A DNA stretch of 64,000 nucleotides. It comes from CALXQW01 sp031553045. GTDB taxonomy: Bacteria; Verrucomicrobiota; Verrucomicrobiia; Opitutales; Intestinicryptomonadaceae. Numbering within the stretch: position 1 is the stretch's first letter; every line of letters begins with the position of its first letter. Below, piece after piece: positions 45,358 to 53,854 of this stretch. Below the pieces are notes generated by a model that worked only from the letters and a program-made list of their open reading frames with translations, ran no database searches and was not told the origin of the DNA. The DNA lies in the NCBI GenBank assembly GCA_031553045.1, contig JAVBLZ010000001.1, positions 186,001-250,000 of the forward strand, read 5' to 3'. A program made the position numbers and the translations under genes.

Positions 45358-45876
45358 CTATTCGGTCATACTGCGTTTGAGAGCAAAAAATTCCCTCAAT
45401 AATTGGGTGCATTCTTCCTGCAAGACGGGTTCAGAAACTTTTAAAGAGTGGTTTAAAGAAGCCATCTCATGAAATTTTGCAGCCCCGCCCAAGAAGCCCA
45501 TTTTAGAATCTTGAGCGCCGAATACGACCCTGCTTATTCTACTCATGACGCAAGCGCCCGCACACATTGGGCAAGGCTCTTTTGTAACGTAAAGCGTTGC
45601 GCCGTTGAGCCGCCAGTCGCCTATTTTTGCGGCAGCCTGCGTGATTGCCAAAATTTCCGCATGCGCCGTAGGGTCTTTGGTTTCCTCCACCATATTTGAA
45701 GCTTGTGCAATTACTTCACCCCCAAATTCTATGACAGCGCCTATGGGCACTTCACCCCTTTTCCAAGCTTTCAGCGCCAAATTGTAGGCAATTTTCATAA
45801 AAAATTCATCGTCTCTATTCAGGTAAGAGCCGTATATTGGGGCGAAAGGACAGTCTGGGGCGAGTTTTTCCGACAT
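45358..45876 (-). CDS. tadA: tRNA-specific adenosine deaminase
   Basis: The 172-residue protein deaminates the wobble adenosine of tRNA-Arg(ACG) to inosine. It has the zinc site of the cytidine deaminase fold: the histidine and catalytic glutamate in TAHAEILAI, and the cysteines in EPCPMCAGACV. KMGFLGG and LLREFFALKR follow as in TadA. I used the ATG at 45876; a longer frame reaches 45906. It is divergent from infA. Confidence 0.92.
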   Translation of the reverse strand: MSEKLAPDCPFAPIYGSYLNRDDEFFMKIAYNLALKAWKRGEVPIGAVIEFGGEVIAQASNMVEETKDPTAHAEILAITQAAAKIGDWRLNGATLYVTKEPCPMCAGACVMSRISRVVFGAQDSKMGFLGGAAKFHEMASLNHSLKVSEPVLQEECTQLLREFFALKRSMTE

Positions 45877-46009
45877 GGTTAAGTTTGCTAAAAAAAATCG
45901 TCGCACAATAAACTCGGAAATTCAAGAAACTTTATCTGCTTGACTAGTATTATAAAAAATTAAGAAAATCCGTGGTTTTACAAAATATCATAACAAAGAT
46001 AAAGGAATA

Positions 46010-46273
46010 ATGTCAGACTGTGTAGAAGTAGAAGGTAAAGTGGTGTCCGTATTGCCGGGCACTATGTTTAAAGTTGAGCTTGCAAACGGGCACCAAGTGC
46101 TTGCGCATATATCGGGCAAACTCAGGAAGAATTTTATCAAGCTTACTGTCGGAGACAGGGTGAAGATGGAAATGACACCGCAGGATATTGAAAAAGCTCG
46201 CATCGTATATCGCCTAAAAAATGCCGATGTTCAGCGCAATGCGCCAATGCGCAGTTTTGGGCCACGCAGGTAA
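46010..46273 (+). CDS. infA: translation initiation factor IF-1 with C-terminal extension
   Basis: The 87-residue protein is an S1/OB-fold initiation factor, with VEVEGKVVSVLPGTMFKVEL, NGHQVLAHISGKLRKNFI and TVGDRVKMEMTP as landmarks. Standard IF-1 has about 72 residues; here an extra basic tail (NADVQRNAPMRSFGPRR) follows. An AAGGA sits 6 bases before the ATG. It is followed after 19 bases by an ABC permease gene, an unusual neighbour for infA. Confidence 0.95.
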   Translation: MSDCVEVEGKVVSVLPGTMFKVELANGHQVLAHISGKLRKNFIKLTVGDRVKMEMTPQDIEKARIVYRLKNADVQRNAPMRSFGPRR

Positions 46274-46292
46274 TTTTTTATAAGCAAAGGGT

Positions 46293-47294
46293 ATGAGAAG
46301 CGCAAAAACACCCCTTTGCTTTTTTGTTTTATTTGTACTCTTGTGTACACTTGGCGTATTATCGCTTTCTTGGGGGCTGACAAATTTTGGGCTCAAAGAA
46401 ATTTGGAATATCATCTGCGGCAACGCCCATGACACTTCTTATGATGTCATATTTTTTGACATACGCTTGCCCAGGCTTTTGACCGCAATTTTTGCGGGCG
46501 CAACGCTTGCAAGCGCCGGGGCGGCAATGCAGTCTTTGTTTCGCAATCCGCTTGCAGACCCATCAATAACCGGCGTTTCTTCCGGAGCTGCGCTGGGGGC
46601 TGTGCTAATTCTTGCCTTTGATTTTTTGCCCGCAAATATTTTTGCGGAAATCAAATTGCAAATTGGCGCATTGATTTTTGGTCTTGGCGCAACGCTTTTA
46701 ATTTGGAAGCTGGGCAGGATAGACGGCAGGATATCTGCGCTTTCCATGCTGCTTACGGGGATTGCCATCAATGCGTTTTGCGCCGCCATAGTTGGCTTTG
46801 CAATGTACACTGCAAGGGATGTTGGGCTTAAAAGTTTTATATTTTGGTCTTTGGGTTCTTTGGATAAAAGCACTTGGGCTGAACTTATACCGGCAATTTC
46901 AATAAGCGCTTTTGCTTGGTTGACTTTGTATTTTTACTCGCCCGCATTGAACATGCTTTTGCTGGGTTCAAAACAGGCGTACCATTCAGGAGTAAATATA
47001 AAAAACGTGCAATTTGTTGCAATGTTTTCTGCGGCGATTATGACTGCCTCATGCGTGTCTAGCTGCGGAATTATAGGCTTTGTTGGGCTTGTTGTGCCGC
47101 ATATTTTAAGGCAAATTTGCGGTCCTGACAACAGGGTACTCTTGCCTCTTTCAGCTTTAGGCGGTGCGGTGTTGGTTGTTTTTTCAGACATAGTTTCCCG
47201 CACAATATCGCAGACAGATTCAGTGCCAATAGGCGTGATAACATCTTTGCTGGGTGCGCCGATATTTCTCATAATTTTAAGGAGGGCAAAATAA
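46293..47294 (+). CDS. FecCD/BtuC-family ABC transporter permease
   Basis: The 333-residue protein has about ten membrane segments and the family landmarks RLPRLLTAIFAGATLASAGA, MQSLFRNPLADPSITGVSSG, the SLDKSTW segment and GIIGFVGLVVPHILRQICG. Such permeases import iron-siderophores, haem or cobalamin with a partner ATPase and binding protein. The ATPase gene follows after 1 base; no substrate-binding protein is present. There is no room for a cobalamin riboswitch in the 19 bases after infA, so the substrate is open. Confidence 0.92.
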   Translation: MRSAKTPLCFFVLFVLLCTLGVLSLSWGLTNFGLKEIWNIICGNAHDTSYDVIFFDIRLPRLLTAIFAGATLASAGAAMQSLFRNPLADPSITGVSSGAALGAVLILAFDFLPANIFAEIKLQIGALIFGLGATLLIWKLGRIDGRISALSMLLTGIAINAFCAAIVGFAMYTARDVGLKSFIFWSLGSLDKSTWAELIPAISISAFAWLTLYFYSPALNMLLLGSKQAYHSGVNIKNVQFVAMFSAAIMTASCVSSCGIIGFVGLVVPHILRQICGPDNRVLLPLSALGGAVLVVFSDIVSRTISQTDSVPIGVITSLLGAPIFLIILRRAK

Positions 47295-47295
47295 A

Positions 47296-48087
47296 ATGTT
47301 GGAGTTTTGCGACATAAAATTTGCCTATCCCAATTCAAATAAAACGCTCTTGGATTCTTTGAGCGCAAAAATTTGCGACGGCGAACTTGCGATTTTGTTG
47401 GGTGTAAATGGGGCGGGTAAAAGTACTCTTATAAATATTTTAAGCGGCTTTACAAAGCCAAGCTGCGGCAAAGTTTTTTTGAACGGAAAAAATGTTTTGG
47501 AATTTTCTGCGACAAGTTTGGCAAGGCAAAGAGCCGTCTTGGAACAGGCGGATTCTCTCAACTTCAACTACACGCTCAAAGAGTCTGTGCTGCTTGGCAG
47601 ATACGCATTTAACAACGGTTTTTTGCAGACTTTGGACGATGAGGAAATTGCGCTGAACTGCATTGCAAAAGTGGGTCTGTCAGGCATGGAGAACCGCCTC
47701 TACCCCAGCCTTTCAGGCGGTGAAAAGCGCAGGGCGTTTTTGGCAAGGGTGCTCGCACAAATTTACAGAAGTTCCGACGATTATTCAGGCACGGTTTTAT
47801 TTTTGGATGAACCAAGTGCGGGTCTCGACCCTGCGCATACGCATTTGGTCTTGCAACTCGCAAGAAACCTTGCAAATAAAGGCGCAACAGTTTTTGCCAT
47901 ATTGCATGATCCAAACCTCGCCTTGCAATATGCCGACAAAATTGCCCTGCTTAAAGATTCAAAATTCTTGGCATACGCAAGAGCGCAAGAAGTTTTTGAA
48001 GAAAATATTTTGTCTGAAACTTACTCTACCCCATGCAAAATACACAGCCTTTCAGATTCTTCAAAAGTGGCAATCTTCAAGGGTTAG
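47296..48087 (+). CDS. ABC transporter ATPase, iron/haem/cobalamin type
   Basis: The 263-residue protein has Walker A GVNGAGKSTLINIL, a Q-loop near AVLEQAD, the signature SLSGGEKRRAFLARVLAQ, Walker B VLFLDEPSAGLD and the switch histidine in AILHDPNLA. The pattern matches the BtuD/HmuV/FhuC group. GGAGG lies 10 bases before the ATG. With the permease it forms the membrane part of an importer whose binding protein must be encoded elsewhere. Confidence 0.94.
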   Translation: MLEFCDIKFAYPNSNKTLLDSLSAKICDGELAILLGVNGAGKSTLINILSGFTKPSCGKVFLNGKNVLEFSATSLARQRAVLEQADSLNFNYTLKESVLLGRYAFNNGFLQTLDDEEIALNCIAKVGLSGMENRLYPSLSGGEKRRAFLARVLAQIYRSSDDYSGTVLFLDEPSAGLDPAHTHLVLQLARNLANKGATVFAILHDPNLALQYADKIALLKDSKFLAYARAQEVFEENILSETYSTPCKIHSLSDSSKVAIFKG

Positions 48088-48111
48088 AGCGTATGCTACT
48101 CATAATAATGA

Positions 48112-48145
48112 GGCGCAAAAAAAAGAGGTCTTTTAGACCTCTTGA
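48112..48145 (-). terminator. Rho-independent terminator after tatA
   Basis: On the minus strand AAGAGGTC and GACCTCTT form an 8-base stem with a 5-base loop, followed by a run of T residues. It also lies 25 bases after the stop of the plus-strand ATPase gene and could serve both. Confidence 0.9.
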
Positions 48146-48171
48146 TAAAGATTATAAAATTACAAATTTTA

Positions 48172-48429
48172 TTATGATTTTTTCTCCTCGTCGGAAGAAT
48201 CAGTCTTCTCTGCGGAAGCGTCCTTCTTGTCTTTAGGCTCTTCTTTGAGAGCCTCGCGAATGTCGTCTTCAACTTCGCTGGTTGCTTTTTTAAACTCGCG
48301 TATGGATTTACCAACGCCTCTGGCAAGATCCGGCAGCCTCTTTGCGCCAAAGAGGAGAACGACGATTACCAACAAGATAATCATTTCCGGTGTTCCGGGC
48401 ATGCCCAGTGCAAACATTGTGTTTATCAT
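48172..48429 (-). CDS. tatA: Sec-independent protein translocase component TatA/TatE
   Basis: The 85-residue protein has one N-terminal membrane helix (EMIILLVIVVLLFGAKRLPDL), the FGAKRLPDLARGVGKSIREF amphipathic helix diagnostic of TatA, and a charged tail. It forms the pore of the twin-arginine export system. I used the ATG at 48429. tatB and tatC are not nearby. The FAD protein at 56085-57485 has a twin-arginine signal and is a likely passenger. Confidence 0.92.
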   Translation of the reverse strand: MINTMFALGMPGTPEMIILLVIVVLLFGAKRLPDLARGVGKSIREFKKATSEVEDDIREALKEEPKDKKDASAEKTDSSDEEKKS

Positions 48430-48494
48430 AAGGCATCCATTTGATAACGATTGGGGACAGCTTAGCAAGATTTTTTTTGGACAGATTTACAAAC

Positions 48495-49730
48495 TCAATT
48501 CTTATTTTGAGAAGCGTCTTGTTTTTTTAACAAATCTTCATCCATATTTAAGAGAGCTTTAGATTTTGCCTCAATCTTCATGGCGTAAGAAAAATCTTCA
48601 AGGCAGGCTTTTTTTGATTCAAAAAAAACGTCTTCATCGGCGTCCAAAACCGCCTGATACATACGCCCAAGCTCTAAAAGAGCGTCGAAATATACGCTGT
48701 TGATTTTCAGCATGAGCGCCTTGATTTCCAAAATCCTTGCTTGCATATTCACAGCCAAACGCCTGTTGTCTTTGTGCTCCCAAATATCCTTGTCGCTGAC
48801 GCTGATTAAAACGCCTTCGTCATTTTCATAAGTTATAACCAGAAGCCTTTTAATTTCCGCAAATGAAGCTTCCATAGTCATCATTGAGCCGCCCATTCTG
48901 GAATACAACTCTCCCAGCGTTGCGTTGCGCCACCTTAAAGATAGTGAGCCGTGTCCGGACATATTCACATCCAAGTATTCCATCTGCCGTGAAACTTCCT
49001 CCGAATTTATTGCAATTGCCATGAATTCGGAAAATTTTGCCGAGGGCAAAACCCCTTGCAAGACCCTCAATGCCCAGTAAGAATTCAAAGCCGCCTTTTG
49101 CAAGTTTGAGACATTTTTTACATCATACCTCAAGATAGTTTCCAAAGAGTCCGGCTCTGAACGCATCGCCTCTTTTACGCTGTTGTAAATGGCGTTTGGA
49201 CGTACATTATACTCTAAAGATTTTGCAAAAGCCAAACCCAGCCAAAGCGGTATTTTTTCATGAGCCACACCGCCCTTGTAAGTAAATACGATTTTTTTAA
49301 GAAGCATATCTGAGAGTGCCATGCACAAGTCGGAATGTATTAAATTTTCATCCCAAACTATGTTGATATAAGCGTTTGGCGCATCAAACTTTGCAATGCA
49401 AGATGAGCCATCCGCATTGGTTTTATCGTCATAAATCCTCACCAATATGCGGTTTTGAAAGCTGAATTTTGTGGAAAATATTTCCGCAAAAATTTCCTCA
49501 GATATCATTGCGTAACGGCGCACAAGCCCCATTGCTTCGTTATTTTTTGAGGTTATCGCAAAGCAGGACGTATTTGAAGTAAGAATTACGTCTGCGGGTT
49601 TTAGCTCTTGAGGTTTTTCTTGAGGGATATCTTCCGAAATAATTTCAGACACTTTTTTACCTAATTGAGAATCTGCAAAAAGCGCAACATTCATAAGAAT
49701 AAAAAGCAAAAATATTGTGGTCTTTTTCAT
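48495..49730 (-). CDS. exported hypothetical protein, perhaps a degenerate metallopeptidase
   Basis: The 411-residue protein has a signal peptide (MKKTTIFLLFILMNVALFAD) and is otherwise mainly helical. A part near residues 140-175 (DLCMALSDMLLKK, then EKIPLWLGLAFAKSLE) recalls the layout of gluzincin-like proteins, in which an HExxH helix is followed by P-x-W-L-x-E-G-x-A, but neither the HExxH nor the glutamate is present. That comparison is weak. The start overlaps the upstream gene by 4 bases, so the two hypothetical genes form a pair behind purF. A charged C-terminal tail (KKQDASQNKN) ends it. Confidence 0.65.
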   Translation of the reverse strand: MKKTTIFLLFILMNVALFADSQLGKKVSEIISEDIPQEKPQELKPADVILTSNTSCFAITSKNNEAMGLVRRYAMISEEIFAEIFSTKFSFQNRILVRIYDDKTNADGSSCIAKFDAPNAYINIVWDENLIHSDLCMALSDMLLKKIVFTYKGGVAHEKIPLWLGLAFAKSLEYNVRPNAIYNSVKEAMRSEPDSLETILRYDVKNVSNLQKAALNSYWALRVLQGVLPSAKFSEFMAIAINSEEVSRQMEYLDVNMSGHGSLSLRWRNATLGELYSRMGGSMMTMEASFAEIKRLLVITYENDEGVLISVSDKDIWEHKDNRRLAVNMQARILEIKALMLKINSVYFDALLELGRMYQAVLDADEDVFFESKKACLEDFSYAMKIEAKSKALLNMDEDLLKKQDASQNKN

Positions 49731-50305
49731 TTTACAATCTGAAGCTTGCCTTCAACATGCAGGCTTTTTATGGCAAAATACGCCGCAACATATTTTTCAA
49801 AATCCTTATAATTTGTGTATTCAGAAATTGCGGAATTTAGCTGCCTTTTTGCGAAAAACATGGGTATCCTAGCGCCTCCTATATAGAGCCTGTTGAGTTC
49901 AAACTTTTCGGAATCTTTAAACTCTCCCACAAAAACCATGTCCACACGCTTGCTGCCAAATATATGTGCAACCATGATGGGAATTTTAATCACAATTTGC
50001 TCACCCACAAATTTAAAATCCGGAATGACCGGGGCGAATTCTTCGTTAGAATATAAAAGCTGCACAAACTTTTTTAAAGCTAAAGCCTCAAAGTTGAAGA
50101 CAGTCCCCCTTGGTGCATCCATGAATTGAGCCGGCGTTACAACAGCGCCTTTAGATTGCAATGCGGCATCTTCCTTAGAGAATGAATACATCTGGGGGAT
50201 ATCCAAAAACAAGGCTGCGTAGAAAAACGCAACCGTTGCCCCCAAGGCGATAACAAGCGCAAGCTTTATGCTTACGCTCATTATAAAATCTATAAGTTTA
50301 AACAT
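49727..50305 (-). CDS. hypothetical protein with one N-terminal membrane anchor
   Basis: The 192-residue protein has one hydrophobic segment at about 10-35 (IKLALVIALGATVAFFYAAL) and an exported domain of mixed beta and alpha content (IVIKIPIMVAHIFGSKRVDM, ELNRLYIGGARIP). I do not recognise the family. It starts 15 bases after purF ends and overlaps the next hypothetical gene by 4 bases (ATGA). The pair may act together at the cell envelope. Confidence 0.7.
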   Translation of the reverse strand: MFKLIDFIMSVSIKLALVIALGATVAFFYAALFLDIPQMYSFSKEDAALQSKGAVVTPAQFMDAPRGTVFNFEALALKKFVQLLYSNEEFAPVIPDFKFVGEQIVIKIPIMVAHIFGSKRVDMVFVGEFKDSEKFELNRLYIGGARIPMFFAKRQLNSAISEYTNYKDFEKYVAAYFAIKSLHVEGKLQIVK

Positions 50306-50320
50306 TATTTATGTCTGTAT

Positions 50321-52237
50321 TTAGTAGCTTTTTGATTCTTTGCGCTCGTAATAATTTATGAAAGATTTGTTCAAGTGCTTGTATCCGCCGACAGTCGGGA
50401 ATTTGCCCGTAAAGTACCAATCTCCGGCGCTAGAGGGCACAGCCTTATGCAAATCTTCAATAGTTTGATAAACTATTTCAACATCGCCAGCCCATTCCAC
50501 ATTTTGCGGATAGACCATCTTTGCTATTTTCTTGGAAATTTCATCCGCCGTAAATTCGTCGTAAATTTTCTTAACATGGTTTTTGATTTCATGTGCGGGC
50601 TTGCTTTCCTGCTCGCAACAGAGGTGGTACACCTCTTTAATGACATCCATCTTGCCCTTTTCTTTGCATAGCTTTACCGCCGCCTGAAATGCGACAAATT
50701 CGCCAAGTTCCGTCATATCAATACCGTAATAGTCAGGATACCTAACCTGCGGAGCAGTTGATGCTATGACAATTTTTTTAGGATTTGTCTTGCTGAGAAT
50801 CCTCAAAATTTGTTGACGCAAAGTAGTGCCCCTTACGATAGAGTCGTCTATGCAGACCAAATTATCCTTAGGCTCCACCACGCCGTAAGTTATGTCATAA
50901 ACGTGGCTTGCAAGCTGCATCCTATCTTTTTCTTTGGATATGAAAGTGCGCAGTTTGATGTCCTTATGGGCTATTTTTTCACCCCTTGGCCAATTATCCA
51001 TTATGAGGGAGTCCAAATCTTCCTCATTGATTGCAAGCCCGTTGTTGATTTTTCCCAGAAAGGCGTCTTTAACCTGCTGGCGGCGTATCTGACGCATACC
51101 GCTCATCATGCCGTAGTACGCCATTTCGGCGGTGTTTGGGATGAAAGAGAATATGGTGTTTTTGAAATCTCCGCCTATGGATTTTACTATATTAGGGCAG
51201 AGCGCTTCCCCCATTGCCTTGCGTTCGCTATAAATATCAGGGTCATTGCCTCTGGAAAAATAGAGTCTTTCAAAGGAGCATGACTTTTGTTCAGCCTTTG
51301 GCAAAAATTGTTTTTCACGCACTGTACCGTCTCTTTTTATGACAAAAGTTGCACCCGGAGTAAGCTCTTTTACATCCTCTTTTTTGGCGTCAAAAACAGT
51401 CATCAAGGGCACTCTTTCAGAGGCAAATGCAATGATTTCATCATTCATTATGTAATGACACGGACGTATGGCATTTGGGTCTCTTAGCACAAAACAGTCT
51501 CCGTTGCCTATTGCGCCGGCAATCACGTAGCTGCCGTCCCAATCTTTTGCGGATTCGCTGACGACCCTTTCAGGATTCAACTTTTCATTCATCATCCTGA
51601 GTATGTCCGCACCCAAGACACCCTCGTCTCTGAGCTGTCTATAAATTTCGCCATGCTCTATGTCTAAATTATAGCTGATTTCTTCAAGCAAAGCCTGTGT
51701 TGCGGAAGTAAATATGGGATGTATGCCCCTGTCTATCAAACGCTGATTAAGCTCATCAGTATTTGTGATGCTGAAATTGCCTACGAGCATCAAATTCCTA
51801 GCAGGCCAAGTACTTTTTCTGAAAAATGGCTGGCAGGTAGAAACGCCGTAATCTCCGCCGCAACCGTATCGCAAATGCCCTATCAGAAGCTCTGCGCCAT
51901 AATCAAAATTTTCTTTGACAGTATCCGGAAATTCAGGATGTATCACACCCTTCTTAACCATTTTTCTGTATTCCTTAAGCTGGTCTTGAAAGAGTTGCGA
52001 CATTGCGTTGGGGGCGATGCTACGCTCCCTAAACATATATCTTTGCCCGTGTTTTACGCCTATTTTAACAGCGCCGATGCCTGCACCATCCTGGCCTCTA
52101 TTGTGCTGCTTTTCCATCAATAAGAAAAGCTTGTTGAAGCCGTATAGCGGCGTTCCGTACTTTTCCTGATAATAGCTGAGTGGTTTCAGCAATCTTACCA
52201 AGGCAATACCACATTCATGTTGTAGAGTGTCGCTCAT
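50321..52237 (-). CDS. purF: amidophosphoribosyltransferase (long form)
   Basis: The 638-residue enzyme commits PRPP to purine synthesis. The start is set by the nucleophile: translation from the ATG at 52237 gives MSDTLQHECGIALVRLL, with the catalytic cysteine at residue 9, so a short leader must be removed. A longer open frame to 52348 would bury this cysteine. The PRPP loop is CIDDSIVRGTTLR. The length and the QEKYGTPLYGFNKLFLLMEK segment match the long PurF known from Bacteroidetes, not the 500-residue form of E. coli. It lies 103 bases after gltX and 15 bases before the first hypothetical gene. Confidence 0.95.
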   Translation of the reverse strand: MSDTLQHECGIALVRLLKPLSYYQEKYGTPLYGFNKLFLLMEKQHNRGQDGAGIGAVKIGVKHGQRYMFRERSIAPNAMSQLFQDQLKEYRKMVKKGVIHPEFPDTVKENFDYGAELLIGHLRYGCGGDYGVSTCQPFFRKSTWPARNLMLVGNFSITNTDELNQRLIDRGIHPIFTSATQALLEEISYNLDIEHGEIYRQLRDEGVLGADILRMMNEKLNPERVVSESAKDWDGSYVIAGAIGNGDCFVLRDPNAIRPCHYIMNDEIIAFASERVPLMTVFDAKKEDVKELTPGATFVIKRDGTVREKQFLPKAEQKSCSFERLYFSRGNDPDIYSERKAMGEALCPNIVKSIGGDFKNTIFSFIPNTAEMAYYGMMSGMRQIRRQQVKDAFLGKINNGLAINEEDLDSLIMDNWPRGEKIAHKDIKLRTFISKEKDRMQLASHVYDITYGVVEPKDNLVCIDDSIVRGTTLRQQILRILSKTNPKKIVIASTAPQVRYPDYYGIDMTELGEFVAFQAAVKLCKEKGKMDVIKEVYHLCCEQESKPAHEIKNHVKKIYDEFTADEISKKIAKMVYPQNVEWAGDVEIVYQTIEDLHKAVPSSAGDWYFTGKFPTVGGYKHLNKSFINYYERKESKSY

Positions 52238-52340
52238 AAATAAATACGGACGGATTTTCAAAAAATCCAAAATTTTTGCAAGCATTAAGCGAAAATCCCA
52301 CCGACAATTTTGTGGGGAATCGACATTTTTCCCGCAAAAT

Positions 52341-53684
52341 TTACGCAAATAAAGCTATGCTTTTTGTAAGTCTTTCAAGAGTCTTGGTTTTGCCGAGCAC
52401 TTCAACCATAGGCAACAAATCTGGACCGCCCGCCAAGCCTGAAAGCGCAAAACGCAAGGGCGGAAAAAATTCCGTAATCTTGAGGTTTTTTAGCGACGCA
52501 AGTTTCTCAAACTCATCGTGCAAAACGGTTGACGTGAAATTTGCCTCATCAATATTTGAGAGCATATCCAAAGAATCTTTCATTCTTGAAACCGCCTCGC
52601 CCTTTTTAAAGACACGCTCTTTGGCGGCATCGTCGTAAGGGTAATTCTCAGTGAAAAAATAAGACACCAAACCGTCCAAAGATTCCAAATTCACAGCCTT
52701 TGCCTGACAAAGCTTGAACACCTTTGCCGCATAATCTTCTGAAGAATTTGCAATATTTTTATCTTTTGAAAGCGCACTAAATGCAAGTTTGGCAAAGCCT
52801 TCGGCGGGCAAAGCCCTTATGTGTTCGGTATTAAAATGCGCCATTTTCTTTTCATCAAACCTAGCGTTGCTGCGTATTATGCCCGAGAAATCGAAAAGCC
52901 CGACAATCTCATCAATAGGCATAATTTCTTTGCCGTTTTTAGGATTCCAGCCAAGCAAACACAAGTAATTGCGCACAGCTTCAGGCAGAAAGTTTTTATC
53001 CCTATATTCTTCTATGAGCGCACCCTTGTCTCTTTTGCTCATCTTGCCTTCGCCCTCGCTCTTGAGGATAAGCGGGATGTGGGCAAACTGCGGCATTGGC
53101 GCATCAAAAGCCTTAAAAAGCTCTATATGTTTGTTGGTGTTTGTAAGGTGATCTTGCCCCCTTATGACATTTGTGATTTGCATTGCGATATCGTCAACCA
53201 CGTTCACAAAGTGGAATACGGGCGTGCCGTTTGAACGAAAGATTGGGAAGTCCTTTTCTTCCATCCTTGCAACATCGCCATACACGGCGTCATTCAATAC
53301 TTGTGTCTGACCCGACACTTTGAAAAACACTGCGCCGTCTTTGTCGTAAGCCCTTCCGTTTTTGCGCAAAATTTCAAGATATTCAAGATACACATTGCTG
53401 CGTTTGCTTTGGAAATATGCGCCATAATCGCCATATTCTTTGATTGAGCCATCCTTTTCAAACTTTGGGCCTTCATCCCAATCCAAATTCAACCAAGACA
53501 TACCGTCCATCAAGGCGTGCAAAGATTCAAGAGTGTTTCTTGCTTCGTCGGTATCTTCTATCCTCAAGATGAATGTGCCGTTTGTGTGGCGGGCATAAAG
53601 CCAGTTAAATAGAGCCGTACGGGCGCTGCCTATATGAAAAAAACCCGTCGGGCTTGGTGCAAATCTTACTCTTACTTTACTCAT
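52341..53684 (-). CDS. gltX: glutamyl-tRNA synthetase
   Basis: The 447-residue class I synthetase charges tRNA-Glu. The start VRVRFAPSPTGFFHIGSART has the HIGH motif in the form HIGS, and GKMSKRDKGAL supplies KMSKS. Features of the discriminating or non-discriminating type cannot be separated by eye; no gatCAB genes are in the window. The family is usually about 470 residues, so the anticodon-binding part is slightly short. Its ATG overlaps the stop of a small possible ORF upstream (ATGAGTAA). Confidence 0.96.
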   Translation of the reverse strand: MSKVRVRFAPSPTGFFHIGSARTALFNWLYARHTNGTFILRIEDTDEARNTLESLHALMDGMSWLNLDWDEGPKFEKDGSIKEYGDYGAYFQSKRSNVYLEYLEILRKNGRAYDKDGAVFFKVSGQTQVLNDAVYGDVARMEEKDFPIFRSNGTPVFHFVNVVDDIAMQITNVIRGQDHLTNTNKHIELFKAFDAPMPQFAHIPLILKSEGEGKMSKRDKGALIEEYRDKNFLPEAVRNYLCLLGWNPKNGKEIMPIDEIVGLFDFSGIIRSNARFDEKKMAHFNTEHIRALPAEGFAKLAFSALSKDKNIANSSEDYAAKVFKLCQAKAVNLESLDGLVSYFFTENYPYDDAAKERVFKKGEAVSRMKDSLDMLSNIDEANFTSTVLHDEFEKLASLKNLKITEFFPPLRFALSGLAGGPDLLPMVEVLGKTKTLERLTKSIALFA

Positions 53685-53829
53685 CTTGGATTAGTTTTTT
53701 GTTGATAAAATTTTCCGCTTCCAAATTTGAAACAGTCTCAACAAAGCTCTTATTTTTTGCGTATTTGTCAAGATTTCTATAATTTAAAGAACATTTAAGC
53801 GCGCAGATTGCATTATTGAAATTTTTCAA
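53677..53829 (-). CDS. possible small ORF overlapping the gltX start
   Basis: A 50-codon frame from a TTG at 53829 ends in a TAA that overlaps the gltX start in ATGAGTAA, an arrangement seen with translational coupling. The predicted peptide is lysine- and asparagine-rich (LDKYAKNKSFVETVSNLEAE) with two cysteines near its N-terminus. There is no ATG and no Shine-Dalgarno sequence, and the region is AT-rich. It may be a real small protein, a decayed gene end or chance. Confidence 0.25.
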   Translation of the reverse strand: MKNFNNAICALKCSLNYRNLDKYAKNKSFVETVSNLEAENFINKKLIQDE

Positions 53830-53854
53830 AATATTTGTAGCCTGAAGTGTCGAT

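Noticed and set aside
46274..46292. Cobalamin riboswitch in front of the FecCD/BtuC-type importer
   Set aside because: There are just 19 bases after infA, so no riboswitch fits.
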